Source of the DNA: Lithospermum erythrorhizon
Lineage: Eukaryota; Streptophyta; Magnoliopsida; Boraginales; Boraginaceae
Length of the DNA stretch: 64,000 bases
Direction of reading: 5' to 3'
Assembly (NCBI GenBank): GCA_019722365.1
Contig: JADFUC010001435.1
Coordinates: 1 to 64,000 of the forward strand
A program made the translations under genes and the position numbers. The notes beneath the pieces were generated by a model. The model did no database searches. It saw only the letters and a program-made list of their open reading frames with translations, and was not told where the DNA came from. Every line of letters begins with the position of its first letter. The stretch's first letter is position 1. This document shows positions 1 through 12,090 of this stretch, piece by piece.

Positions 1-2880
1 TCAGTACTTCGTTCAGTTACGTATTATAGAGAGCAGAAATGTTGGACTCGTGCCCTCACTTACGGGAGAGTAGTGCAGTAAAAGGATAAGGACAACGTGG
101 CCCTTTTGTTCTTGAAAGGTTTTGGTTCTTTGCTAGGTCGCGTCTTGACGGTTGTATATGTCGGGGAAAACATCTCGAGGCATGACATGGCACCGTCGGA
201 CTCAAGCAGAGCCCCGGATGGATGACTGGCGAGGATGGTCTTTAGCACGTGGAAGCTTACATGATGCGACATATCGATATTTTCGGTAGAAATGTTCGCA
301 TCGGTTTGTATTCGATGGTTTGGTCGTTTGGAAAGTTTGGGCGTCAATATTCTTCTTGGCCAGTGATCATCTGTGTATATAATTTACCACAAGATTGTGT
401 ATGAAGGAACCATATATGTTCTTATCTCTAATTATACGGGGCAAAAATCCGGGAAAAGATATTGATGTTTCACCGGACCTTTGATTGATGAGTTGAAGGA
501 GTTGTGGAATGCAGTATTGAGATAAATGCATCAAACAAACAAAATTTCAACATGAAGGTTGCTTTGATGTGGACGATTCTTGATTTTCATGCATATGGAA
601 TATTATTTGGTTGGGCTTGGGGAGTTAGTAGCCGTATTATGGAAAATCTTGGAGCATTTCAACTAAGAGAAGGTCGCTGTTGTTGGTTTTGATTGCCACA
701 GTCCTTTCTTGCCTATGAGACATCTTTTAGAATGCAAAAAATACGTTTGTAAAGGACACATTTATCCGCATTTGCACGGAAGGCTTGACTTGATGGGCGA
801 TATATTTGTAGATATGTGAGGGTTAAATCTGATGTCTTGGTAAAGGTAAATATTAGGACCATAGATCACTGAGTATAATGTTCAGCACAAGCGGGTGCAA
901 GAAAAGTATATTTTGGGAGTTGAGTTGTTGTGACACAAAAAAATCGAGACACAACACCCATCGACTTCATGCACACGGAAAAGAACAATGAAGAAAATGT
1001 ATTACATCTTGTAATGGATGTTCGGGAGAAGGCGAAAGATAACATGAATGGTCGAGGCTTGACATTCGGACTCATTATTCGAGACGAGTTGCATATGCGG
1101 GATATTGGTGGGAGAAACATAAACCAAGCGACTTATACTTTGAACCCGTTACCTTGAATATTTCGAGAAATGGTTGTCAGATCTCTGATTACCTGCAGAT
1201 GGATACAACTTCAACGTTGCAAGATGTGCAAATGTGAACTAGCGGACTAAAAAGTCATGATGTACATATTGTGTGCAATGGTTACTTCTTATAGCACTCC
1301 AGTAAATACCACGCCCATTTCTCGTATGGGAAACAATCCACCGAGTGGTGTTATTTCTTTCGCGATATGTCAGCAACAACTCTAAATGTGGAACATGTGG
1401 AGTACCTTGGGTGTAATATTATTGAGATCATTTGAAATATGGAGAAGATATTCTCACCTTCATTTTTTGATGTAATGGAACACCTACCTATACATTTGTC
1501 ATATGAAGCTCTAAATGGAGGTCCCGTGCAGTATAGATGGATGTACCACTTTCGGCGTCGTGAGTTTTTAACTTTATTGTATTTTAAATGCTTTGTTTCA
1601 TATTTACTAAATCAACTAACCTACAAATATTTGTAGATATTTAAGGGCATTAGAAGAAGAAATTGGTAAAGGCAAAAGGCACATGTTGAAGGGTCGATAT
1701 GCGAGGCATATTTGGCAAAAGAAGGTTTCAAACTTTGTTGATATACTTCGAAAGGATTGAAACGACTTAAATCAACGAGGAAGCGCGTGTACTGACGGAT
1801 GGATGACCCAACTCGTTTGTCATTGTTTTACATTACCCGGGGCGTGACACGTTTGTAGTGAAGATCAGATACCGAATGGAAGAAGAACTGCCTCTGACAA
1901 CTTTGCTCGTATTATATTCTATACAATACAGAAGTACATGAAACTCTTGATAGGAGTGTATATTTAGGATTTGAATTGGCCAATTCTTATGTGATATAAT
2001 ACTTAACTAAACGTATAACGTTTTGTTTTAGGATCTACCATGATTGGCTTGATGAGTTGAATTCGATGCGACAGGGCGTCTGGAGAGAAATCATGGCGTC
2101 GCAATAATTTCGCGAATGGTTTCAAAAGTATGTACGGAATAATATGGATACACACGGACACACGAAGTGCTTTTATTAGGTTCCACACAAAATCAAAAAG
2201 GTATAAAGGGTATTACATCAAGCAGTGCTATTTTGATATCGAGCCGAGGCGATGGTAATAAGAACACTTACAATAGCGGTGTTTGTGTCAAGGGGTTACG
2301 TCTGCAGATGATGATCATGTTGACTCATGGTGTCTTAAAAGGAGATTTGTGAGTTGTCGTGCGGCGAGTTACGTGCGTAGTCCTCTTCAAATGTTTATGG
2401 TTTGACACTAGCAGTGGATGCTGAGTGCGTAGAAGAATAGAATGGTTCAAATAAAACACAAAAGCCCGGAGGTTCTAAAGATGACCCGTTTATCACAGTA
2501 TCGAACGCAGCAGTATCTTATCTCGTTATGTATCCGCGGTGGAGATCATAAGCGTGGTGTGTCGCCAATGAAATCGAGCGAGGTCAGTCGGTGGACTTCG
2601 TATGCAAAAATGTGGATGTCTCCGCTTTGAATCACCGAAGATATCTTCGAAAGAGCAATGACCTCCTCGCATTTCTATTTATTTAGCCGATGATGTGCGG
2701 TTGTTGAACCGGCCGTTTTTGTTATTATTGAAGAGGAGGGCGATGTGTGTCCGTCATGGAGATGGAGTCGATTACGAGTCAAACTATCGACAGCGTTCAT
2801 GGCGATGATGATGAAAACGGCTTCCTCCGAAGACAATTAATAATCGGAAATATTTTTGAGATTCTGGTTTTCGTATAGTA
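1..2880 (+). pseudogene. CACTA (En/Spm) TNP2-like transposase remnant
   Basis: This is the decayed transposase of a CACTA element, entering from beyond the left edge. No frame stays open, but TNP2 signatures appear in order on the plus strand. Near 130-340 there is a MSGKTSRGMTWH-like block followed by RNVRIGL. Near 430-470 is GKNPGKDIDV, and at 555-605 KVALMWTILDFHAYG. At 930-1120 is a degenerate segment ending DELHMRD. The DUF4218-type block FFDVMEHLPIHLSYEA plus GGPVQYRWMY lies at 1439-1560. The C-terminal DUF4216-type pieces are NSGVCVKG (about 2270-2295) and DDPFITVS (about 2475-2500). Stops and frameshifts between the blocks, and an apparent intron after about 1560, make it non-functional. 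Domain names come from knowledge of the family; the motifs are read from the sequence. Confidence 0.88.
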
Positions 2881-3955
2881 ATTTGCAACTTTGTATTAAA
2901 CTTAAGTATTGAAATGCACAATGAGTGTAGTAGTGTATTTTGTATTTGTGCTTCTTGATATTGTGATATGTATTTATTGCTTGATATTGTGTTCGTATCG
3001 AGTTTGGTTAGCGTATCTTTTTCGCACTTGAATCGGCTATAGCGTCGGAAAGAAGTCGAGGATGAGACGGGGCTTAAAAAAAAATTCTAATCTCTTTTCC
3101 TGATAGAGCGGTTTTCAACTTCATATTTCCGCTCTCCTACAAAGTGAAATTCAAATAAGTTATTTTCAAAATGGAGTGGGGATAAGCGGCGAGGATGGAG
3201 ACGGGTTCCGATTTTCATTTTCCCTATATATATCACATTATCATCATTCAACAATTTTTTCTTCGAACCACAACATAATATCTCTTTTATTTTATGTTAT
3301 TAATTTATTTCCATAATTTTATTGTCTAACATTAAATTTGATTTTATTTTGTAGGTGACTTTAAAGAGGTAATTATTAATACTTTATTCACTTTCTTTAT
3401 TTTGTATGTAATGAATTCAAGGAGGTAATTTCTAATTTATATATAATTTTTGTAGAAAGTGGTTGAATTCAAAAATATTAATTCTTACTTCTTCATTTTT
3501 TTTTTAAATTTTTTGTTATTATCTTTAATAATGTAGTTTGGTGAATATATTTGTAATTTATTTTTGTTACTTTTGTTGTAGGGAAATACTATTCAAGTTT
3601 CGAATAGAAAATTTGATTTTTTATTTTAATTTTAGGTTGAATGTTTGATGTTTTATATAAATTAATGTTTGATGTTTATATGAATAGAATGTTTAATATG
3701 TTTGATGTTTATATGAATTAATATTTGATGTTTATATGAATATGATGTTTAATATGTTTGATGTTTAATATGTATTTGTTATATGAATTGTTATATTTTT
3801 ATGTTTGAATCTTTGATGTTTTTATATTTGTTTGTATGAGTTGGATGAATTGGATCTTTTGATGTTTTTATATTTATTTTTATGATTTGGATGGATTTTT
3901 GTGATGTTGCGGCCTGTTCTTTGCATGTTGTGCGAACCGGTGTTTTTTAAAAAAA
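2881..3955. other. AT-rich 3' internal part of the CACTA element
   Basis: No open frame is seen. The stretch has a weak GC-rich patch at 3050-3220 containing GATGGAGACGGG-type words that anticipate the subterminal repeats further right. A degenerate tandem array follows at about 3640-3800, built on the word GTTTGATGTTTATATGAAT. It lies between the transposase remnant and the right terminus, so it is probably the non-coding 3' part of the same element. Confidence 0.5.
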
Positions 3956-4295
3956 ATGCAGAAGAGGCGTCGGGATGGAGACGGGAAATTTGAATTTTTT
4001 TGCATCGGTCTTCGAATGGTGGAGACGGGTTGGAGTCGGATTTTATTTATAGGGCATGGAGTCGGGAGGCTTTGGAGTCGGATTGGTGTCGGTTATGTAT
4101 GGAGACGGGTTAGATTCGGGATTATATGGAGACGGGTTAGAGTCGGTGTTGTATGGAGACGGGTTAGAGTCGGGTTGGAGTCGGGTTATATGGAGTCGGG
4201 TTTGAGTCGGGGTTGTATGGAGACGGGTTGGAGTCGGGTAGAAGCCCGAAATTATGCGGGCTTGGTTTTGAGTCGGGATGGAGACGGGTAGTGAT
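3956..4295 (+). repeat. CACTA subterminal repeat array (GGAGACGGG/GGAGTCGGG)
   Basis: A run of short, imperfect direct repeats alternates between TGGAGACGGGTTAGAGTCGG-like and TGGAGTCGGG-like words. There are roughly 15-20 copies of the GA(G/C)(A/T)CGGG core. It is strikingly GC-rich against the AT-rich surroundings and ends about 100 bp before the terminal inverted repeat. CACTA elements usually carry such subterminal arrays as transposase-binding sites. The long open frame across this array is just a by-product of its composition. Confidence 0.75.
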
Positions 4296-4383
4296 TTAGA
4301 GACGCATAAAAGGCGTCGGGTGTTTCCCGACTCAATCCCATCTCAATTATTGAACAAGAATGGTTTTAAGGCGTCTCTTTTAT

Positions 4384-4400
4384 CCTGTTTTCTAATAGTG
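4384..4400. mobile_element. CACTA right terminus
   Basis: The sequence CCTGTTTTCTAATAGTG is the inverted complement of a CACTA terminus (CACTATTAGAAAACAGG). It follows the word GGCGTCTCTTTTAT and closes the element that begins before the window. Confidence 0.8.
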
Positions 4401-4518
4401 GCCCGTCCTTGAACTTAGAGAGATATATATGGAATTAGAAACAATATATTTTCCATTAACGTTTTAAATGTTTATGTCACCGATTGATGAATAGAGACGG
4501 TTTCGGGCGTCTCTTTTA

Positions 4519-4535
4519 TCTGTTTTCTAGTAGTG
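4519..4535. mobile_element. Second copy of the CACTA right terminus
   Basis: TCTGTTTTCTAGTAGTG, preceded by GGGCGTCTCTTTTA, is a second CACTA end in the same orientation 135 bp further on. Both termini are followed by related flanking sequence containing TATATGGAATTAGA, CAATATATTTTCC and CATTAACGTTT. The terminus and its flank therefore appear to have been duplicated in tandem. Confidence 0.75.
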
Positions 4536-7500
4536 AGGCCCAATCACTTGAGACTTGAAGTATATGGAATTAGAGGCAATATATTTTCCCATTAACGTTT
4601 AAATATGATTTCTTCCTCTATCTATAAAAGGTACAATAATGTATCCATTCAAGCTGAATGCAGAGATAACAATATTAACATTATTTCATCATAGTCCAAA
4701 TGCTAACTACTTTTGAATATTATAAGATCACCCGACATTCTATGAACTTAATCACGTTTTCAACGCGTGTGTATAACGATTAAAATTTTGTGGACATTTG
4801 GTTGCCAAGTCGTTCATTTTCTACTCACCATGTAAATATAGCAGAGTCCAGGACACTTACCATATGAGAACAACATATACATTATATTTATGCCTTTATT
4901 TGTGTAGGTACGATCAAGCATAGAAGAAGTCTCGAGCAAAACAATAATAAAGAAAGGGAGAGACTAGTGCCCAGCACCAGTCGGGTAACTCGTTACACCT
5001 TTCGGCGCTGACTTCAGTACTCGACTCGATAGGCTGACCGTTAGTTAATAGGTCCATCTGAGTTCAAGGTAGTGCTCGTTTGAAATACCGGTTCGTTCGA
5101 TATTTACTCGGCCCACGTTAACAAATTGTCAAAATTTAAAAATATTATAAATATGGTCAATACATAATCATAAATAAAAGAGCAATAACATTATTTAAAA
5201 TAATTATTCTTTTATGAATAATTCTATTTGCTACATAAGAGGTGTGTACTTTGTTTAACTATTTTAATTTAATTTTTAATTAATTAACTTAATTTGAAAA
5301 ATTTACAAAAGATTGAAGGTTTAATTTGAAAATTTACAAAGATTTTCGAGAAGCTTGTGGTGATGCAACTTAACGGCTCGGGTACTATCATTTTGGCTAG
5401 TTAGCTAGAATGGATTGTCTTACTTGAGTCGAGTCGAGTATTAAAGTTGAATTTCGTTCTTTCTGCGACTCGTTATCTACCCCACTCGCTATCTTAACGA
5501 GGTCAGTCGGGTACTCAATACTTATTTCATTCATTTCGTTTCCAGCACCGGAGAGACCAAGAGAAGTTAGCACTATCAAGATATCCCAAATTTAGTTAAT
5601 AAATTCCTATTAATTAGCTGGCTGGTATACAGAAAAGGACATCACAATTAATTTAAAAAGACACATGGAGTAATATGCGGAGTATATGTTTCATTTTAAT
5701 TTATTCGAATTGATATTTTGATTTTCAAGATAAAGTTTTCAATCCTTGTAACCTTCATCATTCGTGTAGACGACTGAGGGTTCAGTTTGAACCAACAAAA
5801 TGAAGTTTTTTGCTTGTGTCTGATCTCTAATTGATTAGTGAGAAACTGAGAATCTTAGCTTAATTTGATTGAAAATTTTTGCATTACAAGTAGCCAAATT
5901 TGATGGCGTGGTTGGCGTAGGAATCCTTATTGTAAGGAAATAACAATTATATTTCACAAAAAATAACTATTATAAGGTCTATACAATGTTAAGCGAGAAA
6001 CTAAACTATAAATTACAAGCCTTTTTTCAAATTAATAATTTTCTAAATACAATACTTTGTACTATACATAAAGAGTTATATTAGTGAATAAGACAATGAT
6101 TGAAGTGAAGATCGACTTGTATGAGAATGTTGAAGTAAAAAATGAAATGGTTGTTATTATAATTTTTATTAGTGTTGAAAAACCAACCAGACTTACTTTT
6201 TACAGTTTTAATTCCATTAGATAACTAATACACAATACTTGATTTATTTGCGTCCTTCAATTTTTGTGTAACATTAAGGATTTACTCATGAAGGTAGTAA
6301 AGAAAATCAACTAAAAGTAACAAAAGAGTGAATACATTTGGTTAAATATACTTACCGCTTGAGTATCGTTTTTGTTTCTTTACAAGTTTCTCTAGTGTGG
6401 ATGCATTGATTGTTTGCATTTGAATTTATCCTATTTTCTAACTATATTATAATTACACATGCACTTCAGGCTTGTTATTTTGTATCAAACTTGTCTACAT
6501 TTAAAATAGTGTAGAAGAATGTATATATTATTTATCTTAGTGACCTATAATCTTTGTTCTCAATGCTATTATTACGGTATGCTTCCTGAGTTCATTTTTT
6601 GCAAAATCATTTCACATAACTCTTATATTTATTTTGCATGAATAGCTTTTCGAAATGCAGTTTACTTAGAAGTATAGCTAGTTAACTAATAGTCTTAAGA
6701 AGACTTCCGAATATGAACATATAAGTAAATTATTTTTCAAAAGATAAAAAATAACAAATATTATCATTGACGTACAACTTTGATGTAAAATCATTTTTTT
6801 ATATGAATTGTAATATATATTAAAAGTAATATGTTTTTAACCAAACATTATACCACATATTAATTTATATTTGAGTTAAAATTTTAAAGGTCAATTCTTC
6901 CAAAAATTAAATTAGAAAATCTTTTAGAGATGGAGGAGTTATTTCCTTAGCGGCAATTGTTATAAGGTATTAAAGAAGATCATAAACATATGTTTACCTT
7001 ATATTTTTAAAATTATAGTTTCAAAATGATTGTAAGCCGATTTTAGCGAAGAATGAGAACATTATACTCCTACGTCGGATTATATCTTTTATGAATTTTA
7101 GTTTCAGTAGTACTATACACGATTTTAGAGTAGTAATTTAGAACCTTTTACTTTATAAAGTTTATTAGTATTGTACTTTCATTATTTTTTTTTAAAATTA
7201 TAATTTTGAAGTCAAATAAATTTTCGTGCTTTTAGTCTAATAGACGTATTAACATTAATTTTTACGAAAAATTATATTGGTATGGACAATTCTCTAAATC
7301 TAATCATGTATAGTTATTGAGAAAAGAAAATACAGTACCAATAATATTTAGAATTTGCTAATATTATTGAAAGTCTACTTTATTGTAAAACTAAAGGTGC
7401 ATAATTGTAGGATTCTATTTTCGTTTTGATTTTGATTCAAGTGATAATGGTATTTTTAGTCCGTTCAATCGCGAAAAGAGGAAGAAAGCTTTTTTAAGGC
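4536..7500. other. Intergenic, AT-rich, with a GC-richer unclassified patch
   Basis: No gene is seen. A GC-richer patch at about 4950-5570 contains CCAGCACC near both ends and the direct repeat CAGTCGGGTA near 4978 and 5505. It resembles the CGGGTA/CTCG-rich ends of plant hAT elements, but I could not find inverted ends or a target duplication. The rest is AT-rich without recognisable structure. Confidence 0.4.
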
Positions 7501-7520
7501 GATTAGGTAACTTGTATATG

Positions 7521-7630
7521 CTAGTAAAGGAGAGCGTCACGTCTGCTTGACACATGAAATCGATTCTCGAATATTTGATACATTTTATGTTTAATTGAAA
7601 TCATTCTAAAATTGTAAGCACACACTCATT
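7521..7630 (+). repeat. Dispersed repeat, copy A (left part)
   Basis: This segment, starting CTAGTAAAGGAGAGCGTCAC, is roughly three-quarters identical by eye to 58013-58110. The class of element is unknown. Confidence 0.45.
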
Positions 7631-8895
7631 CGATTTTTTTATAATTAATATTTTTAGTTTTTGAAGAGATATTTTGATCACAAATAACTCTTTAAATATA
7701 AGATAAAAAATTGTGATAAAATAGGATGATTAAATATTTTCAAAAAGGACATTAGTATCAATTTTATAGCATGACGGATTATTTTTGTGGATAATATTTA
7801 TTTTGTTTTCTAGTATATTTTATTTCAAGTATAATTTTATTAATAATATTACTTAAATTATTAATATATATTACAGAATATTAATACATATTCAACAAAA
7901 ATAATATATTTTATAAACTTAAATACTATATATATCAATCAGTGCAGTAATAATATTTTTTAGTAAAATTAGTAATATAATATTAATATAAAAAATTACA
8001 TTATTCGAATAATAATCAATCAAATACAATTATACTTGGCGAATATATAATTATTAGTTTCAAAGATAAAAATCTTGTTTAAACGTCGGCGTCTCTTCGT
8101 CGACTAAAGAAAACAATTTTTTTTTTTTTTTACATAACGGATAAATCCTTAATATGTTCCTAGACCTACCGATTACTTTATCAATTAACGAGAACATGTT
8201 ATCTATAATAACAATATTAAGAAAATGATTTGGTATTTCACTTGTATATTTTTACTTTATGATTTTGTTATCATCACGTAAAGTTGGAAGAAGAATGAAG
8301 AAAATTTGTTCTGTGGTATGTCAAACCGGTTTGGGATATTAGTGTGCTTGATTTTGTACGTGGAACCGGTGAAAATAATTCATTGGGAATGTAATACTCT
8401 TATATGACTTTATCATTATTTGTTCATGAAACTAAAATTATTATTAGTTAACATCTATTATCGATTCAAATTAATAATTAATAATAATAATAGTAATAAC
8501 AATAACAAAAGATATCTTTACATATTAATTTGTTAGGCTGTAAGTATTAAATATCTATGAAGGTGACGTTTGTAATGTCATGTCACTTGAAGGTGACATT
8601 TATGTCGGGATTGGAAGAAAAATATATATATTTTCTGCAAATTGAGATGTGTATATAGAAAGATACAAATGTTACTTTAACAATTTGATGTGTCTAAATA
8701 TTGACGAATTGACATCAGTAAAGTATCATCCCCAGTATTTTCACTTGATGTAAGGATTAAATTGGTATGATTTAAAAAGTATAATTTAAATTTTTGTAGA
8801 TCCCAATATATAAAATTCATATATGTAGGGAATTAAATAACAACAACAACAATAATAATAATTCTACACAAAGCATATGATTATTTAACTAATAC

Positions 8896-8947
<52 letters not shown>

Positions 8948-9440
8948 TACACATAAAGCATGATTATTTAACAATACATATTATAATAATAATAATAATA
9001 ATAATAATAGTTCTAAATAATAATAATAATAATTACGCACAAAACATATGATTGTTAACTTGCTCACATTATAATAATAACAATATGTCTACATAAAACA
9101 TACTTATTATTATTATTTATCTTATCTCAATTCAAATTAATTGAAACTTTCGCAATTTTCGAGACATAATTTTAATCATCAATTACTTTTTATGTACATT
9201 ATGAAAAATTACAAAAAATAATATTATGAAAATATTTTAAAAATAAATTCAATAATATCAATTTTATATTTTCGGATTAGTAAATAAGTAATTGTGATCA
9301 AACTTTAACACGCGATCAACGTCAATTAATTTGAAATAGAAAAAGATATTAGTTAATTCATATTAGAACTCATGAGTTATCCAATTAAGATATGAAATTA
9401 TTAATTAAAGATATTGTAATATTTTTTGCATCTAACTTTT
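7631..9440. other. AT-rich intergenic DNA
   Basis: No coding signal is seen. It contains the AAT microsatellites listed separately and short AT-rich tracts, including a T run near 8115. Confidence 0.5.
8898..9030. repeat. (AAT)n microsatellites
   Basis: A run of about 16 AAT units sits at 8898-8947, with shorter AAT runs at 8982-9008 and 9018-9032. They are separated by a partly duplicated spacer containing ACATAAAGCAT or ACAAAACATATGATT, which suggests local tandem duplication of a repeat-plus-spacer unit. Confidence 0.9.
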
Positions 9441-9545
9441 GAATTTTTTAGAAGGATCATTTTAGTAATTAATATATAAAAAAAAAAATGGAAAAAAACT
9501 AGCAGCGTTTATTCGCTGACTTTTATATATGTTATTGATTAGTGA
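9441..9545 (+). repeat. Dispersed repeat, copy A (right part)
   Basis: It shares TTTTTAGA, TTTAGTAATTAATA and TTTTATATATGTTA with 58511-58605 in the same order. With the 7521-7630 block it forms a pair matching the pair at 58.0-58.6 kb. Confidence 0.4.
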
Positions 9546-10140
9546 TATAGATAGATTGACATCGATGGAGGTATCGAAAAAGATCGATAGTACATTATAT
9601 CGCTGTTACCATAATTTCTAACAATAATGAATCTATAATACCGAATTTATAAGAATATAATAACCTAACTACTCAGTAGTCAGTTCAATTCAATGCAGTT
9701 CATATTAATGTCATTCATATGAATATATATACATATATACTCCGACTCTGTATGTATATATGTCGCTCATATATATAATAATATTTTGACATCAAAAGTT
9801 AGCGTGCATTATCGATCCATTAACTACTTAATTTAATAATAATAATAACAAAAATACATACATGTTTATCTTTTATAAATAATACCCAGAAGTAGCTGTG
9901 GCCTGTAATTTATTATAGGTTCTCATGTTATGAAGTAGCTGTAGCGATGATATTATTTCACTATTATAAGTAAAGACAAATATTTTTCTTGAGGCTTGAA
10001 CCTAGCACTTTTTGATTGGAGGTGTGTGATAAATATTCTTAGCACCCGTATGTATGTATTTATGGTCTTTGTCTACTCACTAAGAAGAAAAAGATTGGAT
10101 ATGTGATATAGATGTCGTGCCCACTTGTTGTCTATCATGC
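9546..10140. other. Intergenic; possible SINE relic at about 9985-10060
   Basis: Mostly AT-rich. On the minus strand near 9990-10002 the word GGTTCAAGCCTC matches an RNA polymerase III B box, in a context typical of plant tRNA-derived SINEs. No clear A box or tail was found, so this is a weak call. Confidence 0.3.
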
Positions 10141-10147
10141 TACATAA

Positions 10148-10744
10148 GGCGTGCATGGATCGGTTCGTTTGGTTTTGGCCGAAATTAGGAAGTGACACTA
10201 TTCACCAACCGAAAGGTCGAACATAAATGTCGGTTCGATTCTGATCGGTTCCAATCCTATCGGTTCCCATCGGTTTCGGTTAAGTTTCGATTTTGAGATA
10301 ATTTTTTAGTCTATCGTCTTGAACTTAAAATTAAGTCCTAAGACTAGATCTAATCCATATAATTTCAATGAACTCCTTTTAAGATTAATTATATTACATA
10401 CCACAAATCGATACACAATACCCGCTCTTTTTACATATCTTTCTATTCTCTATATTATTAGCTTTAGAATGATTTGCACATTACTTATTATATTATACCA
10501 ATAATAAACAAAGTTACATCTAAATTTTCATGCTTAAATATTACACATGCAAATATTACAAGATCTTGAAAGGATAATAAATGAAAATTGAGAAATACAT
10601 AAAATTTAAGAGATCGGTTCGAGTTATTTGAAAGCTTGAAAATAAATTAGTTCGGTTCTCTCCCGGCCTTGAACCTAAATCGATTCGAGTTCCGATTTGT
10701 TAAAAAATTTGGTTCTTTTGGTTGGTTTAGATTTTGTACACCAA
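10148..10744. mobile_element. Non-autonomous hAT-like element
   Basis: The ends GGCGTGCATGGATCGG and the complement of TTGGTGTACAAAATC form a degenerate inverted pair. Both sides hold GGTTCG/CGGTTC-rich subterminal sequence typical of plant hAT elements. Flanks CTACATAA (10140-10147) and CTACTTCA (10745-10752) could be an 8-bp target duplication with two mismatches. There is no transposase. Confidence 0.5.
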
Positions 10745-10769
10745 CTACTTCACGTACCGTATTTAATCA

Positions 10770-10995
10770 ACGCATTATCCCTTGAGCTATGCGTAGAAGC
10801 TAAGGTAGAATTAAAGGGATGCGCCGTCAAATGGCCAGGTGTACTGCGGTTGCCGTAAACCAACTCATGCAAGGTTTTTACCGTAGGAGGAGTCGAACCC
10901 GTGCGCTAGAAATGACGGATAAAGATACCGGTCGTCCAATTCCGGCCGATCTGCCAACTATTTACTAGCAGATTTGCCCACTGAGGCTTCACAAT
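10770..10995 (-). repeat. Possible tRNA-derived SINE relic
   Basis: On the minus strand GGGTTCGACTCC at about 10886-10898 fits a pol III B box. CCTCAGTGGGCAAA at about 10975-10988 resembles an A box upstream of it. The spacing of about 85 bp is longer than in canonical SINEs, so an insertion or chance similarity is possible. Confidence 0.3.
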
Positions 10996-11024
10996 ATTTA
11001 GTAAATTAGATACATGTGATAGAT

Positions 11025-11873
11025 AAGTGCGGGCACAGCTAAATGCGATTCGAGGGGTATTAGAACGAAATAGTTCGGTTCGATGTTACGATTCGGAGTT
11101 TCAAGCGTAGAGGCAGAGCCATAAGGGGTTGATATTTGCCGAGCGATTCGAAAAAGCTCGGCTCGACGATTTTCAAGGATTTGCTTGATTCTCACAAATA
11201 TCGGTACATCACTTCCTGTCAAAAGTCATTGACCCAAAGTCCTAATCATTTAGCTTATTGCGTCCTGAAACTTTCGTCGATTCTCATAAATGTCATCACT
11301 CTAAATCAACTATTTGTCTTCACTGGTTCTTCCCATTATCGGCGCCACTTTCGACTCCTCTCTTACGTCACCATCTCTTGCGTCCCTAGCGTCTCCCTCG
11401 TTTCCTTCTGTGAGATTGCAAGAATAACAAGCGGGTGATGCGGTATGTTGATTTGATGATGATTGATGTTTTGAATTGAAATTTTAGTTAGGTATTGAAT
11501 TTGATATTTTAATTTTAGTATTTGAGTTAAATCAATTAGGTTTTGATTTTGTTATTTCAATTAGATGTTTTTTTAATTCAATTAGGCTTTAATTTTGGAA
11601 TTTGAGTTATGATTTCAACTAGTTTTTGATTTTAGGATTTCAATTTGATTTTTGGTTCAGTTGTTTCAATTAAATATTAATTTGGTTTCATTTTTTTAAA
11701 TTATCAGTCTAACAATTCGAGCGATGTTAAATGCCATTACTCACTCGAACGAATCGAACCTCAAAGAAATTCCAAAGCTTCATAATTCAGGCGGGCGAAC
11801 CTAAGGTTTGAATAGGCGAGCCAAACCTCGAAACCTCACTGAGTCGGTAAGTTCGGCTCGTTTTCTGACCCAG
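11025..11873. mobile_element. Non-autonomous hAT-type element with 8-bp target duplication
   Basis: A perfect 8-bp direct repeat TGATAGAT flanks the element (11017-11024 and 11874-11881). This is the length of duplication made by hAT transposases. The termini are only weakly inverted (AAGTGCGGGC against CTGGGTCAG). Both subterminal regions are rich in TTCGG/CTCG words, while the middle (11450-11700) is AT-rich with repeated GATTTT words. No transposase frame is present; the 100-residue open frame at 11136-11438 has no recognisable domain. Confidence 0.6.
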
Positions 11874-12090
11874 TGATAGATGTCTTGATAATAATAAATT
11901 TCAATTGGCTTCTATTTTTTTCTATCCATTTATAAGTGTCATGCACTATTTGAATTATTTGCAACAAGTTGCAATAAATGTTCAAACTTCGACCACATTA
12001 TACTGTGCATACATGTAGCTCATATATATAGCCATGAAAAGCATCCATGTCTTTAACAAAATTTTCATGCATGCATACTAACCAATTAGT

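Noticed and set aside
3956..4291. 111-codon open frame rich in Arg/Trp/Gly/Val
   Set aside because: It is a by-product of the GC-rich subterminal repeats of the CACTA element; the repeated peptide simply mirrors the DNA repeat and has no recognisable domain.
4955..5570. A complete hAT element
   Set aside because: The shared words CCAGCACC and CAGTCGGGTA are in direct, not inverted, orientation and no 8-bp target duplication was found.
10886..10898. tRNA gene suggested by the B-box-like GGGTTCGACTCC
   Set aside because: No acceptor or anticodon stem can be formed around it and the A-box spacing is wrong; at best a SINE relic.
11136..11438. 100-codon open frame inside the hAT-type element
   Set aside because: No transposase or other motif, and it lies wholly inside a non-autonomous element; treated as chance.
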